Translations under genes and position numbers: made by a program
In this document: piece by piece, positions 33,000 to 43,589 of the stretch
Position numbering within the stretch: the first letter of the stretch is position 1
How the letters are laid out: each line of letters opens with the position of its first letter
The notes under the pieces: generated by a model
Databases searched by the model: none
What the model saw: only the letters and a program-made list of their open reading frames with translations
Told to the model about the DNA's origin: nothing
Assembly (NCBI GenBank): GCA_025267735.1
Contig: CM046297.1
Location: forward strand, 22,160,011-22,224,010
Direction: 5' to 3'
Origin: Mactra quadrangularis
Taxonomy: Eukaryota > Mollusca > Bivalvia > Venerida > Mactridae
Length of the DNA stretch: 64,000 nt

Positions 33000-35900
33000 G
33001 CGCTGAAATGTAGCAGAGATAGAATCTGAAGCTAGCTGCCAGTCGCCAATTCAAAACACCCGTCCTGAATGCACAACACAGTGCCTGTGCGTGGTATCCG
33101 ATCAGAATACTAAACAAATCGAATCGGAGTGGGGTATGAAGTAAGCTGCCAGTTGCCAGGTGCCGATTCAAAATACCTTTATGAAACACTCCTCTCAGTG
33201 CCTGTATATAGTACGTTAGTCATAGTACCTGTATAGTGCGTTCCTCACAGTACCTGTACAAAGCGCATGGTATCCGCGCTGAAATCTAAAAAAATTGAAT
33301 CGGCAGCTAAGATGTAAAGGTAGTTGAGTGCCACGTTCAGAGAGCGCAACACCCCGTAGCTTATCGTCGCCGCTTATCGTCATTGCATTACCTGAACATA
33401 GGGCGACGTATCCGCGCTAGTATCTAAAAAATCGAATTGGCAGCTGAGGTGTGAAGTTGGCTGCCAGTTGCCAGTTGCCGATTCAAAACACCCGCGCGGA
33501 ACGTTCGTCGCAGTGCCTGTACATAGTGCTTGCTAACAAAATAAATTGAATCGGCAGCTGGGTGTGAAGTTGGCTGCCAGTTGCCAGTTGCCGATTCAAA
33601 ACACCCGAGCAGGACGTTCATCGTAGTACATGTGCATAGGGCGACGTATCTGCGCCAAAATCTAAAAAAATCGAATTGGCAGCTGAGGCGTGAAGTTGGC
33701 TGCCAGTTGCCAGTTGCCGATTCAAAACACCCGAACAGGACATTCATCGTAGTACATGTGCATAGGGCGTCGTATCTGCGCCGAAATCTAAAAAAATCGA
33801 ATTGGCAGCTGAGGCATGAAGTTGGCTGCCAGTTGCCAGTTGCCGATTCAAAACACCCGAGCAGGACGTTCATCGTAGTACATGTGCATAGGGCGACGTA
33901 TCTGCGCCGAAATCTAAAAAATCGAATTGGCAGCTGAGGCGTGAAGTTGGCTGCCAGTTGCCAGTTGCCGATTCAAAACACCCTAGCAGGACGTTCATCG
34001 TAGTACATGTGCATAGGGCGACGTATCTGCGCCAAAATCTAAAAAAATCGAATTGGCAGCTGAGGCGTGAAGTTGGCTGCCAGTTGCCAGTTGCCGATTC
34101 AAAACACCCGCGCGGAACGTTCGTCGCAGTGCCTGTACATAGTGCTTGCTAACAAAAAAAATCGAATCGGCAGCTGGGTGTGAAGTTGGCTGCCAGTTGC
34201 CAGTTGCCGATTCAAAACACCCGTGTAGGACGTTCATCGCAGTACCTGTGCATAGGGCGACGTAATTGCGCTGAAATCTAAAAAAAAATCGAATTGGCAG
34301 CTGAGGCGTGAAGTTGGCTGCCAATTGCCAGTTGCCGATTCAAAGCACCCGAGCAGGACGTTCATCGTAGTACATGTGCATAGGGCGACGTATCTGCGCC
34401 GAAATCTAAAAAAATCGAATTGGCAGCTGAGGCGTGAAGTTGGCTGCCAGTTGCCAGTTGCCGATTCAAAACACCCGCGCGGAACGTTCGTCGCAGTGCC
34501 TGTACATAGTGCTTGCTAACAAAAAAAAATGAATTGGCAGCTGGATGTGAAGTTGGCTGCCAGTTGCCAGTTGCCGATTCAAAACACCCGTGTAGAACGT
34601 TCATCGCAGTTCCTGTGCATAGGGCGACGTATCTGCGCTGAAATCTAAAAAAATCGAATTGGCAGCTGAGGCGTGAAGTTGGCTGCCAATTGCCAGTTGC
34701 CGATTCAAAACACCCGAGCAGGACGTTCATCGTAGTACATGTGCATAGGGCGACGTATCTGCGCCGAAATCTAAAAAAATCGAATTGGCAGCTGAGGCGT
34801 GAAGTTGGCTGCCAGTTGCCAGTTGCCGATTCAAAACACCCGCGCGGAACGTTCGTCGCAGTGCCTGTACATAGTGCTTGCTAACAAAAAAAATTGAATC
34901 GGCAGCTGGGTGTGAAGTTGGCTGCCAGTTGCCAGTTGCCGATTCAAAACACCCACGCGGAACGTTCGTCGCTGTGCCTGTACATAGTGCTTGCTAACAA
35001 AAAAAATGAATCGGCAGCTGGGTGTGAAGTTGGCTGCCAGTTGCCAGTTGCCGATTCAAAACACCCGTGTAGGACGTTCATCGCAGTACCTGTGCATAGG
35101 GCGACGTAATTGCGCTGAAATCTAAAAAAAATCGAATTGGCAGCTGAGGCGTGAAGTTGGCTGCCAGTTGCCAGTTGCCGATTCAAAACACCCGCGCGGA
35201 ACGTTCGTCGCAGTGCCTGTACATAGTGCTTGCTAACCAAAAAAATCGAATCGGCAGCTGGGTGTGAAGTTGGCTGCCAGTTGCCAGTTGCCGATTCAAA
35301 ACACCCGTTTAGGACGTTCATCGCAGTACCTGTGCATAGGGCGACGTATCTGCGCTGAAATCCTTAAAAAATCGAATTGGCAGCTGAGGCGTGAAGTTGG
35401 CTGCCAATTGCCAGTTGCCGATTCAAAACACCCGAGCAGGACGTTCATCGTAGTACATGTGCATAGGGCGACGTATCTGCGCCGAAATCTAAAAAAATCG
35501 AATTGGCAGCTGAGGCGTGAAGTTGGCTGCCAGTTGCCAGTTGCCGATTCAAAACACCCGCGCGGAACGTTCGTCGCAGTGCCTGTACATAGTGCTTGCT
35601 AACAAAAAAAATCGAATCGGCAGCTGGGTGTGAAGTTGGCTGCCAGTTGCCAGTTGCCGATTCAAAACACCCGTGTAGGACGTTCATCGCAGTACCTGTG
35701 CATAGGGCGACGTAATTGCGCTGAAATCTAAAAAAAAATCGAATTGGCAGCTGAGGCGTGAAGTTGGCTGCCAATTGCCAGTTGCCGATTCAAAACACCC
35801 GAGCAGGACGTTCATCGTAGTACATGTGCATAGGGCGACGTATCTGCGCCGAAATCTAAAAAAATCGAATTGGCAGCTGAGGCGTGAAGTTGGCTGCCAG

Positions 35901-36150
35901 TTGCCAGTTGCCGATTCAAAACACCCGCGCGGAACGTTCGTCGCAGTGCCTGTACATAGTGCTTGCTAACAAAAAAAATTGAATCGGCAGCTGGGTGTGT
36001 AGTTGGCTGCCAGTTGCCAGTTGCCGATTCAAAACACCCACGCGGAACGTTCGTCGCTGTGCCTGTACATAGTGCTTGCTAACAAAAAAAAATGAATCGG
36101 CAGCTGGGTGTGAAGTTGGCTGCCAGTTGCCAGTTGCCGATTGAATTGGC
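33000..36150 (-). repeat. FB1 right arm: about 23 units plus decayed inner copies
   Basis: This is the same repeat as the left arm in opposite orientation. From about 33430 outward, 126-bp units (with TAGATTTCGGCGCAGATACG complement) mix with a ~113-bp variant (TTGTTAGCAAGCACTATGTA complement). From 33000 to 33430 the units are diverged, so the array has aged from the inside. Confidence 0.92.
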
Positions 36151-36189
36151 AACTGGCAACTGGCAACTGGCAGCTAACTTCACGCACCT

Positions 36190-36250
36190 TTAGACATTGA
36201 CAGTGGTAATCACTCCTTTTCGAGGAAATACACCATGGATATGTATAATG
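36190..36250 (+). CDS. PGGHG: PGGHG-like gene, exon 2, part after FB1
   Basis: It begins with the second TTAGACATT (Leu-Asp-Ile) and continues DSGNHSFSRKYTMDMYN in the same frame as the left part, ending in phase 1 at AATG|GTAAGA (donor 36251). Joined to exon 3 it reads TMDMYN-G-TFTQKINT. The uninterrupted exon would be 203 nt. If an intron ran from GT 25943 to AG 36203, the product would read LDI-S-GNHSF, losing one Asp but keeping frame. If the nearer AG at 36192-36193 were used, a stop would follow within three codons. Confidence 0.88.
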
Positions 36251-36309
36251 GTAAGAATAACACTTTCATGCGTATGTTCATGTTATCCTATTGGCGTATC
36301 TCATTGGTG

Positions 36310-36540
36310 GCCTGCAGGGTTTCGAATCTAGTGTCCAGAAGGGGGTACGGGTTCGAAATCCAACAGCAGCGGTATAACACCCCTCCATGCAAATTTAACA
36401 ATAATGACAACTTTTCATCATTTATAAGTATAAACGGGAAAGTTATCGGTCTTATGGAAAGGTAGATGAGTATTTGTTACAGACAAGGGTCCAGGAAAAG
36501 AAATTTAGGTGCGCTTAACGCCGTACAGTTACCTATATCA
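36310..36540 (+). repeat. SINE family B, degraded copy in intron 2
   Basis: It keeps 'gggttcgaaatcc' (box B), 'aatttaacaataatgacaac', 'cggtcttatggaaaggtaga' and 'ggtgcgcttaacgccgta'. Confidence 0.65.
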
Positions 36541-36589
36541 ACCCAAGCGGGTGTTTTTTTCAGCTGAAAAAAATTGTACCGAATGTACT

Positions 36590-36724
36590 CGTAGCCGAGA
36601 AGTTACGACGTTACACTGGTAATCAAGCCGAGAAGTTACGACGTTACACTGGTAATCAAGCCGAGACGTTACGACGTTACACTGGTAATCAAACCGAGAC
36701 GTTACGACGTTAGACTGGTAATCA
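36590..36724 (+). repeat. 33-bp tandem repeat, four units
   Basis: The unit is AAGCCGAGAAGTTACGACG followed by TTACACTGGTAATC. Later units have GAGACG in place of GAGAAG. It lies in PGGHG intron 2, between a SINE and a mariner element. Confidence 0.9.
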
Positions 36725-36891
36725 TTGGATAGTCAGCTCCTTGTAGATTTGAATCCCATTGACATTGTACCCCGCTGATTCCCTGAGCTAGAAACTTAAT
36801 TCTTTTTTTTAGTCCTGGGGGCCAGGTTGTTGGTTTTAGAGTGATTAATATTAGTTGTAAGAACTCGTTTTACAATCGAGCTAAAATAATA

Positions 36892-37765
36892 TACCCAAAC
36901 GAAAAAGAAACGCAGGGTAAAATGATATGGAATAACTTTTTGTCGCCTTTGTGTAAGATGATGAAAATTGGTCAGATTATTATCAAGGCATCTATTTACT
37001 CAACACATAATGAAAAGTTACTGAAGCATGAAACGTTCAGTGTCACGTGATACAAGCGACGAAATGCAAAAAAATCGTGCAGAATAAATTTGATAATTTC
37101 TTCAACACTTCTTTTCATATCATCCAATACTCTAGACATTTATACACTGTTTTCCGCATTAAAACTCTGTTTTAACTTTCTACGTTAATGGCAAGGCTTA
37201 CTGACGTTCAGCGGGGTCAGGTCATTACGTTGCTAATGCAAGGTCAAACGCAACAGTAGGTGGCTATGCAGTTTGGCGTGAATGTTTCGACCATAGTGCG
37301 ACTTTTTCGTCGACTTAGGGAAACTGGAAGGCTTGCCGACCGGCCTCGGACAGGGCGTCCGCGCGTCACGACACGACGTCAGGACAGGGCTATACGTCTC
37401 GCACACCTGCGTAATCGTTACGTTACTGCCACTGAAACTGCTAACAATACAGTAGGCAATCATAACCGTCGTATTCACTCCCAAACTGTAAGGAACCGAT
37501 TACGTGAGGCGGGTCTTCGTTGTAGACGTCCATGCATTGGTTTGCCTCTTACTCGTCCACGTCGGCCGCGTCGAATGACTTGGTTAGCGGCACATTCCCC
37601 TCGGGAATAACACAAAAAGTAAAGGTCAAAATCCAACGAAAATTTCCAAATTTAGTTTGCGAAAGATAGTTCTTGATAAATCAATATCCCAATTTTAATA
37701 TCATTCTTATAATTCACCATAAATCACCACTGAAGTTTACCCTGCGTTTCTTTTTCGTTTGAGTA
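36892..37765 (+). mobile_element. Deleted Tc1/mariner transposon, 874 bp
   Basis: About 30-bp inverted ends (TACCCAAACGAAAAAGAAAC / GTTTCTTTTTCGTTTGAGTA, one mismatch near the tip) are flanked by TA. Only the DNA-binding part of a transposase remains (37188-37610). Confidence 0.9.
37188..37610 (+). pseudogene. Tc1-type transposase, N-terminal remnant
   Basis: The frame MARLTDVQRGQVITLLMQGQ is broken by TAG at 37257-37259, then VAMQFGVNVSTIVRLFRR, RPRTGRPRVTT and TVRNRLREAGLRCRRP follow. These are the two helix-turn-helix units and the GRPR linker of the paired-like DNA-binding domain of Tc1 transposases. The frame stops at TAA 37608-37610. The DDE catalytic domain is absent, so it is a deletion derivative with one nonsense change. 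It sits in intron 2 of PGGHG. Confidence 0.88.
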
Positions 37766-38046
37766 TAGTATTGACTATTCTAAGAAACTAGCGCTCATTC
37801 AAGGAATAAGGATTAAGTATATGTACTTACTAATTGACATTATTTTGTTATGAAAAGTTGATTAAATTTTGGCTATAAATTTTAGGAATAGATCTTTGTA
37901 TGAACGCACGAATTTATCCATATGCAAAATTCATCATATTCAGTTGGTATGATTTTTCGGCAGTTTTATGGGTAAGGTACCATATAATCTTAAGCGCATT
38001 AATACAAATTTGCAATTTAGGGCGAACTACTTTTTTACTATTCCAG

Positions 38047-38281
38047 GTACCTTCACACAGAAAATAAACACACCAGAAGCATATATAGACGTTACCTACC
38101 TTGCACATCGTGAAAAGACTCGTCTGCTTGTCATTCAAATTTCTATTACAAGAAATACAGATTCTAAATTAGACAGTGACGTCACGTTTGACGTCATATC
38201 CAATCAAGGCATCGAATATACAGATTTTGAATGGGACAATGTCAAGGACGTAGATATTACAGGATTACGTCGACCAATTCG
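38047..38281 (+). CDS. PGGHG: PGGHG-like gene, exon 3
   Basis: The acceptor TTCCAG is at 38041-38046. The exon opens in phase 1 with G-TFTQKINTPEAYIDVTYL, AHREKTRLLVIQISITRN, then FDVISNQGIEYTDFEWDN, and ends ITGLRRPIR in phase 2 at TTCG|GTAACA (38282). It covers the rest of the N-terminal sandwich domain. The YLAHREKTRLLVIQISI stretch matches the conserved 'YaHr.lp..l.f.vsi' core of PGGHG proteins. The exon is intact (235 nt). Confidence 0.87.
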
Positions 38282-38289
38282 GTAACATT

Positions 38290-38995
38290 TTGTTTTATTC
38301 CATTAACTTCTGCATAAGTATTGGCTATGTATTTATACTGTATTGTATTTTTATTTAAACAATATATGCAAATTTCAAACGTATATAGTTGTATTTTGGT
38401 CACTACACGTAATAGATCTACATGTATACAACAGCAGAATTTCACGTGCAGGGGAATAATGTATGCAGCAGTGTTCGTGTCTGATTTAAACCCGATCTTA
38501 TATTCGCAATTGCGTATCGTATTTCATATCTGACAAACACTCACTACGGGTCAAACTACTGGTCACACTTAGTTGACCTTTGTTCCGATGATATTCATGA
38601 ATCAACTGACAACGATATTCCCTACAAAAGCCCAAAAAAACCACATGTACGGTCTAAACAGCTTGGAAAGTTTGATCTTATAGGATTACCTAATAGTAAT
38701 ATTAAATTCTGATACTAAATGAAAGCTATGCGTTGATTGGTTGACACAAAGGTCACATGGATGTGACCCTGTGTGCGATATCAGGAGATATTATGACGAC
38801 AGTGAGTCTATAGAATATCTGACTGTAAACGCAGAATGTATTCGTATTGATAAGTCATTATAAAATACTTCCATGTTATCTATTCATGTTATGTCTGTTT
38901 CATTTTGATACATTACATGTAACAGCCATATATAACCAAATCATTCAAGCAAGTACAACAATGTCAACAAAAACACTTATTGTATACATTTAAAC
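38290..38995. other. PGGHG intron 3, left end, unassigned
   Basis: No repeat or exon recognised. Confidence 0.45.
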
Positions 38996-38999
38996 GCCA

Positions 39000-39380
39000 A
39001 TTATCTGTTTTTGTTAGTCAATAAATAGTGGGGTCGATAAGTGTCATTTTTCACGACAATCTTTCACTTTGTGATACAAGCATCAAATTTGGTACAGTTG
39101 TTGTACATAGTGTGTAGTTTACAAAAAGCACGATTTCAACCTCCAAATTCAAGATGGCCACCATTTTTTCAAGATGGCCGCCGATGATAGGGACTTTTGT
39201 CCTGTTCATATACAATAACTTTTTATTTTTTTTTATTGACGTATTTATCAATATAATTTCAATATTTTATGACAATTAAACAATTCGGTTAAATTCTTTA
39301 AAACAAAATACATTTAATGGCTGTCAATTCAAAATGGCGGCCATTACAAGACGCCAAATAATTTTATACACTAACGCTTT
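39000..39380 (+). repeat. Dispersed repeat with 'aagatggc(c/g)gcc' motifs
   Basis: The region 39020-39190 is an inverted relative of 42670-42860, sharing 'tggggtcg', 'aatctttcactttgtgatac', 'aaaaagcacgatttc' and 'caagatggccgcc'. Confidence 0.65.
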
Positions 39381-39389
39381 TTCTCGGAT

Positions 39390-41930
39390 GAAATTCATTG
39401 CTGTTAATTGATTCAGAACATTTCTCGTTTATTAGAATATACCTCAAAGTATAACTAGTGCATCTGGTGACATCACTACAGTAATACCTTGGCATCCTGC
39501 ACGGTTCCGGATCGAAAACATTACATAGACCACCGCTGTACTGTGATACTCAGCATGTATATCAGTGTCAGTTTGAAGTGTACTTATTGCTGTATTGACA
39601 CATGATTTTTTTTTGTTTGCTGTTGAAATCAAGCAGTTTTCTGTACACTATACTTAGGAGTCTCAAATGTTCGAATTAACCCCTTTTAATATTACGTACA
39701 TTACTATCGTCAGTCAACGTTGAGGAGCCAATGATAACAGGGCTTAAGTTACCATAATGGTGTACTGCTCGCACGGAATTTCAATAAAACTGAATGAATC
39801 ATTGGGTTAGATGTAGGGTTCTCTTTCCATTGACACACATTTAGGAGTGTTGATCCCGGACAACTGTGAATTAAATTCAGCGGCGTTCGTATCAATTAGT
39901 ACAAATCAGAAATTAACCCGTTATCATCCATGACTACGGTTTAAATCCAAAATCTGGTTTAATTACATATCTGTATTCATAAAGTTTATCATGTCTCAGT
40001 AGCTCCATCTCCATTTTTGCCATTATCCAACCGATTTCCTTCTTCTGTAAATGTGTGGTCAAGATTTTTATAAGTATATACCGATAGTTGTATCCCATAT
40101 CTTAATGTTATTTACGATAAGGCAGTAAAAAGATTAACTGTAAAGCAGGAAATGTCTACAAAAATCCATTGTGTATTTCTATAACAACCCTTTTAGACAA
40201 GTGCTGCTGTCTCTATCAGCACATACAAAGTTTAAGTCTCCTCCCAATTGTTAGTAGCTCAAATGAATATTCTATATCAACTCCAAGTATACCACCCTTT
40301 CATAGGACAATTGTTTAGGATTGTTTTTAGGTTTCATCCATCTTGATTAGACGATTGAGCTTGTATGAATGAGTTTTGTAATGCAATGGTGCAAAGTAGC
40401 ACAAAACTTCCTTCATCAAATGATGACTATTTGCAAATTTGAATATGCTAGAAAACGAGCAGCCTAACAGATTAGTCATTCGTAGCCACTCAAAGTGACA
40501 CCAGCAAACTAGTCAGGTCAGAAATATCAGCTGGCCAAAACTTTTCAGACTGCGGTCATAATCTCTGACTATCAGCCTATTTCCAATGCAATTGTTATTT
40601 ATGGATTCTAGCTCGTATATTCTTTTTCTTAGAAAGCATAATTAAGGGCCTTTGGATAATATGCTTTTAAAGATTTAATTCCATAGGTGCATGCGTATGC
40701 CTCGAAATATAACAGAACGTACAGAAATAATTAGTATCGATGTTTACGAGGGTCAACTAGAGACAAACGTGAGCGCCATAGAGTAGCAATCAAAACAAAG
40801 TTACGACCAAATTGGCAGAAAATTGTACGTGGTAGTGACAACAAGACCGTACTACATTGCGTTCTGATCCGACAAAATACTTAACACGTGTATTTGTAAT
40901 GTTGTTCTCGTGACAAAATGTGAGATTGCACTATCAAATGCATCTATTAGTTATTATAATACAATGTATCCTTGTATTCACGAAGAATCATATTCAATCC
41001 ACTTTATACTATAGAGCAACATGCAAAAATTTGTTATAATAAAGCATGTGTGACTGATGTTGTTGAAATCAACGCGTTTGTATCACTTAAAAGGTGCAGA
41101 TTTTATAAACCTTGGATTGAGTTTGGTCTAGGGTAGTCAATTAGGAGGTAACCAATATACAAAATGACAGCTCAGAAAAATCTAATAGAATGTTGTTTAT
41201 TCACGATTTTACTAATAGTCATTTTATGTAGGTCTTCGAAAAAGCTAAGTCAATATTAAGAAGTCAACACTCTAGAAATCTGGCATGATAATGTGCGATT
41301 AGAACGGTCTTACAGACAATGTTGCGACGCTAGGCTTGACTTTTCTGTCCATGAGCAAATATATTATGATGCGATTCCACATACAAGGGCGTCTTTCTAT
41401 GAACCTGTAAAAAGTTCTGTCTTCCAAGCAGCGTGTATTTTGGGTCAATTGATGGTTATCAAGATCAAATCCAGTCGACTGGCTCTGGTAAAACAGTAGC
41501 AAATGACAAGAGCTATTGGCCAACCTTTCACCGATTGCCTAAAGTTGTCATCAGTTAACCAACTGTGGTGACAAGAGGGAATGTCATGAGCGATGCAAAT
41601 GCTATCGAGACAGTTTTAAATGAGCTCGTTTATGTGCTTGCATGAATAATGAAATCATCACACAGACTAAACCATCTAATGTTTGCATTCATTTAATTAT
41701 CACAACACTATTTAAACTATCTATACGACATGGACCTTAAATTTTTGACTTCTAGACATGTGTGCATCACGCATTAATGATGAAACGTTTGGTTTTATCA
41801 AGGATTATGAGAATCCTTGCTTCATTTTCTTAAAGTGGTGTTAAATGTCTGATAAAATCACTTTATACATATACCTTCTCATTTGACATTGACCTTTGAC
41901 CTACTCAACATGTTGACAATATTAAGCATA
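39390..41930. other. PGGHG intron 3, unassigned
   Basis: No exon or repeat family recognised in about 2.5 kb. Short overlapping frames at 41293-41523 lack protein character. Confidence 0.45.
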
Positions 41931-41939
41931 AACATAGTA

Positions 41940-42225
41940 TTTATTTATTGGAGTTAACGCCGTATCAACACAATTTAGGTCATTTCACGGCGTCCAGCGC
42001 ACCTAACCTAGCTTTCCTGGACCATTGTCTATAACCAGTACTCACCTACCCTTCCACAAGGCCGGAACTTCTCCATATTATCTAATCAATGGAGGAAAAT
42101 CGACATTATTGTCAAATTTTCATGGAAGGGTATAACCTCCCCGGGTGTGATTCGAACCCGCACCCCCTCGGGCACGAGTATCCAAATCCCGGCGCTCTAC
42201 CAACTGCGCTATCGACCCGGGTTCA
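41940..42225 (-). mobile_element. SINE family B, near full-length, inverted
   Basis: The reverse complement matches 10951-11232 closely, including the head with box B (complement 'ttcgaaccc') and box A (complement 'ctaccaactgcgcta'), the body, and the end 'ttatttattggagttaacgc'. Confidence 0.85.
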
Positions 42226-42669
42226 TAAACATAGTAAACTATTGATGAAGGCAATCAAATATATATTTTCATATTTCATTGTCAAATAAACGTCTCAGAT
42301 AAACTAATTGTTTGATTATTTAATAAGTATTTGCGTGGTATGCCTATTAACATCCTCGTGTAGGCCTATTAACATCCTCATTGGATCAAGGTCAAGGTCA
42401 TGGCAAATATCAATTTCGCCTACAGATTTGTCAATGATTCCATCAAGTTAATTTGAATAATAACTTATTATAATTGCATCTCGAATCCCGTATTATCATT
42501 CAAATGATTCAAAAAGTTTGAAACAACTTTCTCATGTATGTTACCCTTACCATGACCTTGACCTTGATTTTGGAAGTATATCACATGATGTAAATCAATG
42601 ACTTACCATGGTTAAAATTTTTAGTATGCAAAAACACTATAATGTATCATCCTATAACACATCTAAAGC

Positions 42670-42860
42670 GGTAAAAAAAAGTTAGGTCACTTTGGGAACC
42701 TAACTCCCAGGCGCATGCGCAGAAACGGCGGCCATCTTGAATTTCGAAGTGGAAATCGTGCTTTTTGTAAATGGTAGACCATGCAGGCCCTCTGTGCCAA
42801 ATTTGGTGCTTGTATCACCAAGTGAAAGATTGTTGCAGTTAGCGACCCCACTAAAATAAT
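42670..42860 (-). repeat. Inverted relative of 39000-39190
   Basis: It contains 'acggcggccatcttgaattt', 'aaatcgtgctttttgtaaa', 'gcttgtatcacc' and 'gtgaaagattgttg'. Confidence 0.65.
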
Positions 42861-43257
42861 GATATGCCTAAAATAACGCTCAGATGTTTTAAACTACAAT
42901 GTATTTTGTATTTAATTGTCGCATTTAGTGTTAATAGTTCATTGTGTATAATGCTTTTAAATCGGTTCATGTCTCGTTTAATCTGTCTAGGTGTGAGCCC
43001 TGGTACGTCCCGGTTTTGACACCGGAACAAATCGGGACTTCAGCCGTAGCGACGCCGTAGATATCCCCATTTAGTCAGGATAAAATGTGTTGAATCGGCG
43101 ATCACTGGGGAGTGGCCCCAGTTGTGTTGTATTTTGTATATATCCAGAATTCACCGGCAGCGATACCAATGTCGGATAAGATCCGGGTAGATGCAGGGTC
43201 TCACTGTAGCTCTTCCGTCAAGATTCGCCTCTCCACCTTAGGACTACCGAGTTAGTT

Positions 43258-43505
43258 TGTTGGGTTTAACGCCGTAGCATAACATTGTATAGGTCATATA
43301 ACGGCGGTCAGTCAACCTACTCACTCCTCCTGGAAAGGCTTAATCGCTGGATTTAGCTGTTAATTAACTACTAAGCGCACACTTTCGTCAGTGACTGACA
43401 ACTGCCCTACATAATTAAAAACATTTGGTAGGAGGGAGAATAGCCGTAGAAATAATTTCATGACCAAGCTCCACGAAAGTATGCCCCGCCCGGGACGACT
43501 ACAAA
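43258..43505 (-). repeat. SINE family C copy, tRNA head truncated
   Basis: It has 'ttgggtttaacgccgtagc', 'ggcggtcagtcaacctactc', 'cagtgactgacaactgccct' and 'ccaagctccacgaaagtatg'. It stops near the box B region. Confidence 0.7.
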
Positions 43506-43589
43506 GTTAAACCGTCGTTAGCCGGCATGACCTGCGTGTTAGGTGGAGATTCGGTAACTTCCGGATTAGCCCCCGATTTTCTTCTCGAA

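Larger units (their letters stand above)
25941..36189 (+). mobile_element. FB1, foldback transposon of 10,249 bp inside a coding exon
   Basis: The ends are AGGTGCGTGAAGTTAGC and its complement GCTAACTTCACGCACCT, bounded by perfect 9-bp duplications. Each end forms a hairpin of about 35-bp arms around AATTCAAT(C) (left about 25945-26020, right about 36105-36185). Inside lie two arrays of the same repeat in opposite orientation (25990-29219 and about 33000-36150), enclosing a ~3.8-kb centre with an ORF (29419-29910), a tandem repeat, and two younger insertions (30230-30587, 31553-32053). Foldback arms made of tandem repeats plus a 9-bp duplication are the hallmarks of FB elements of the MULE-NOF group in Drosophila (established knowledge). 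No transposase domain is recognised, so FB1 is probably non-autonomous. It was not possible to tell whether other copies exist. Confidence 0.93.

Noticed and set aside
26000..36150. CRISPR-like regular repeat array
   Set aside because: The repeats are contiguous 126-bp units without unique spacers, in an animal genome and inside a transposon.
37260..37610. Functional DNA-binding protein from the Tc1 remnant
   Set aside because: An in-frame stop at 37257 removes the first part and the catalytic domain is deleted; a decayed transposon explains it.
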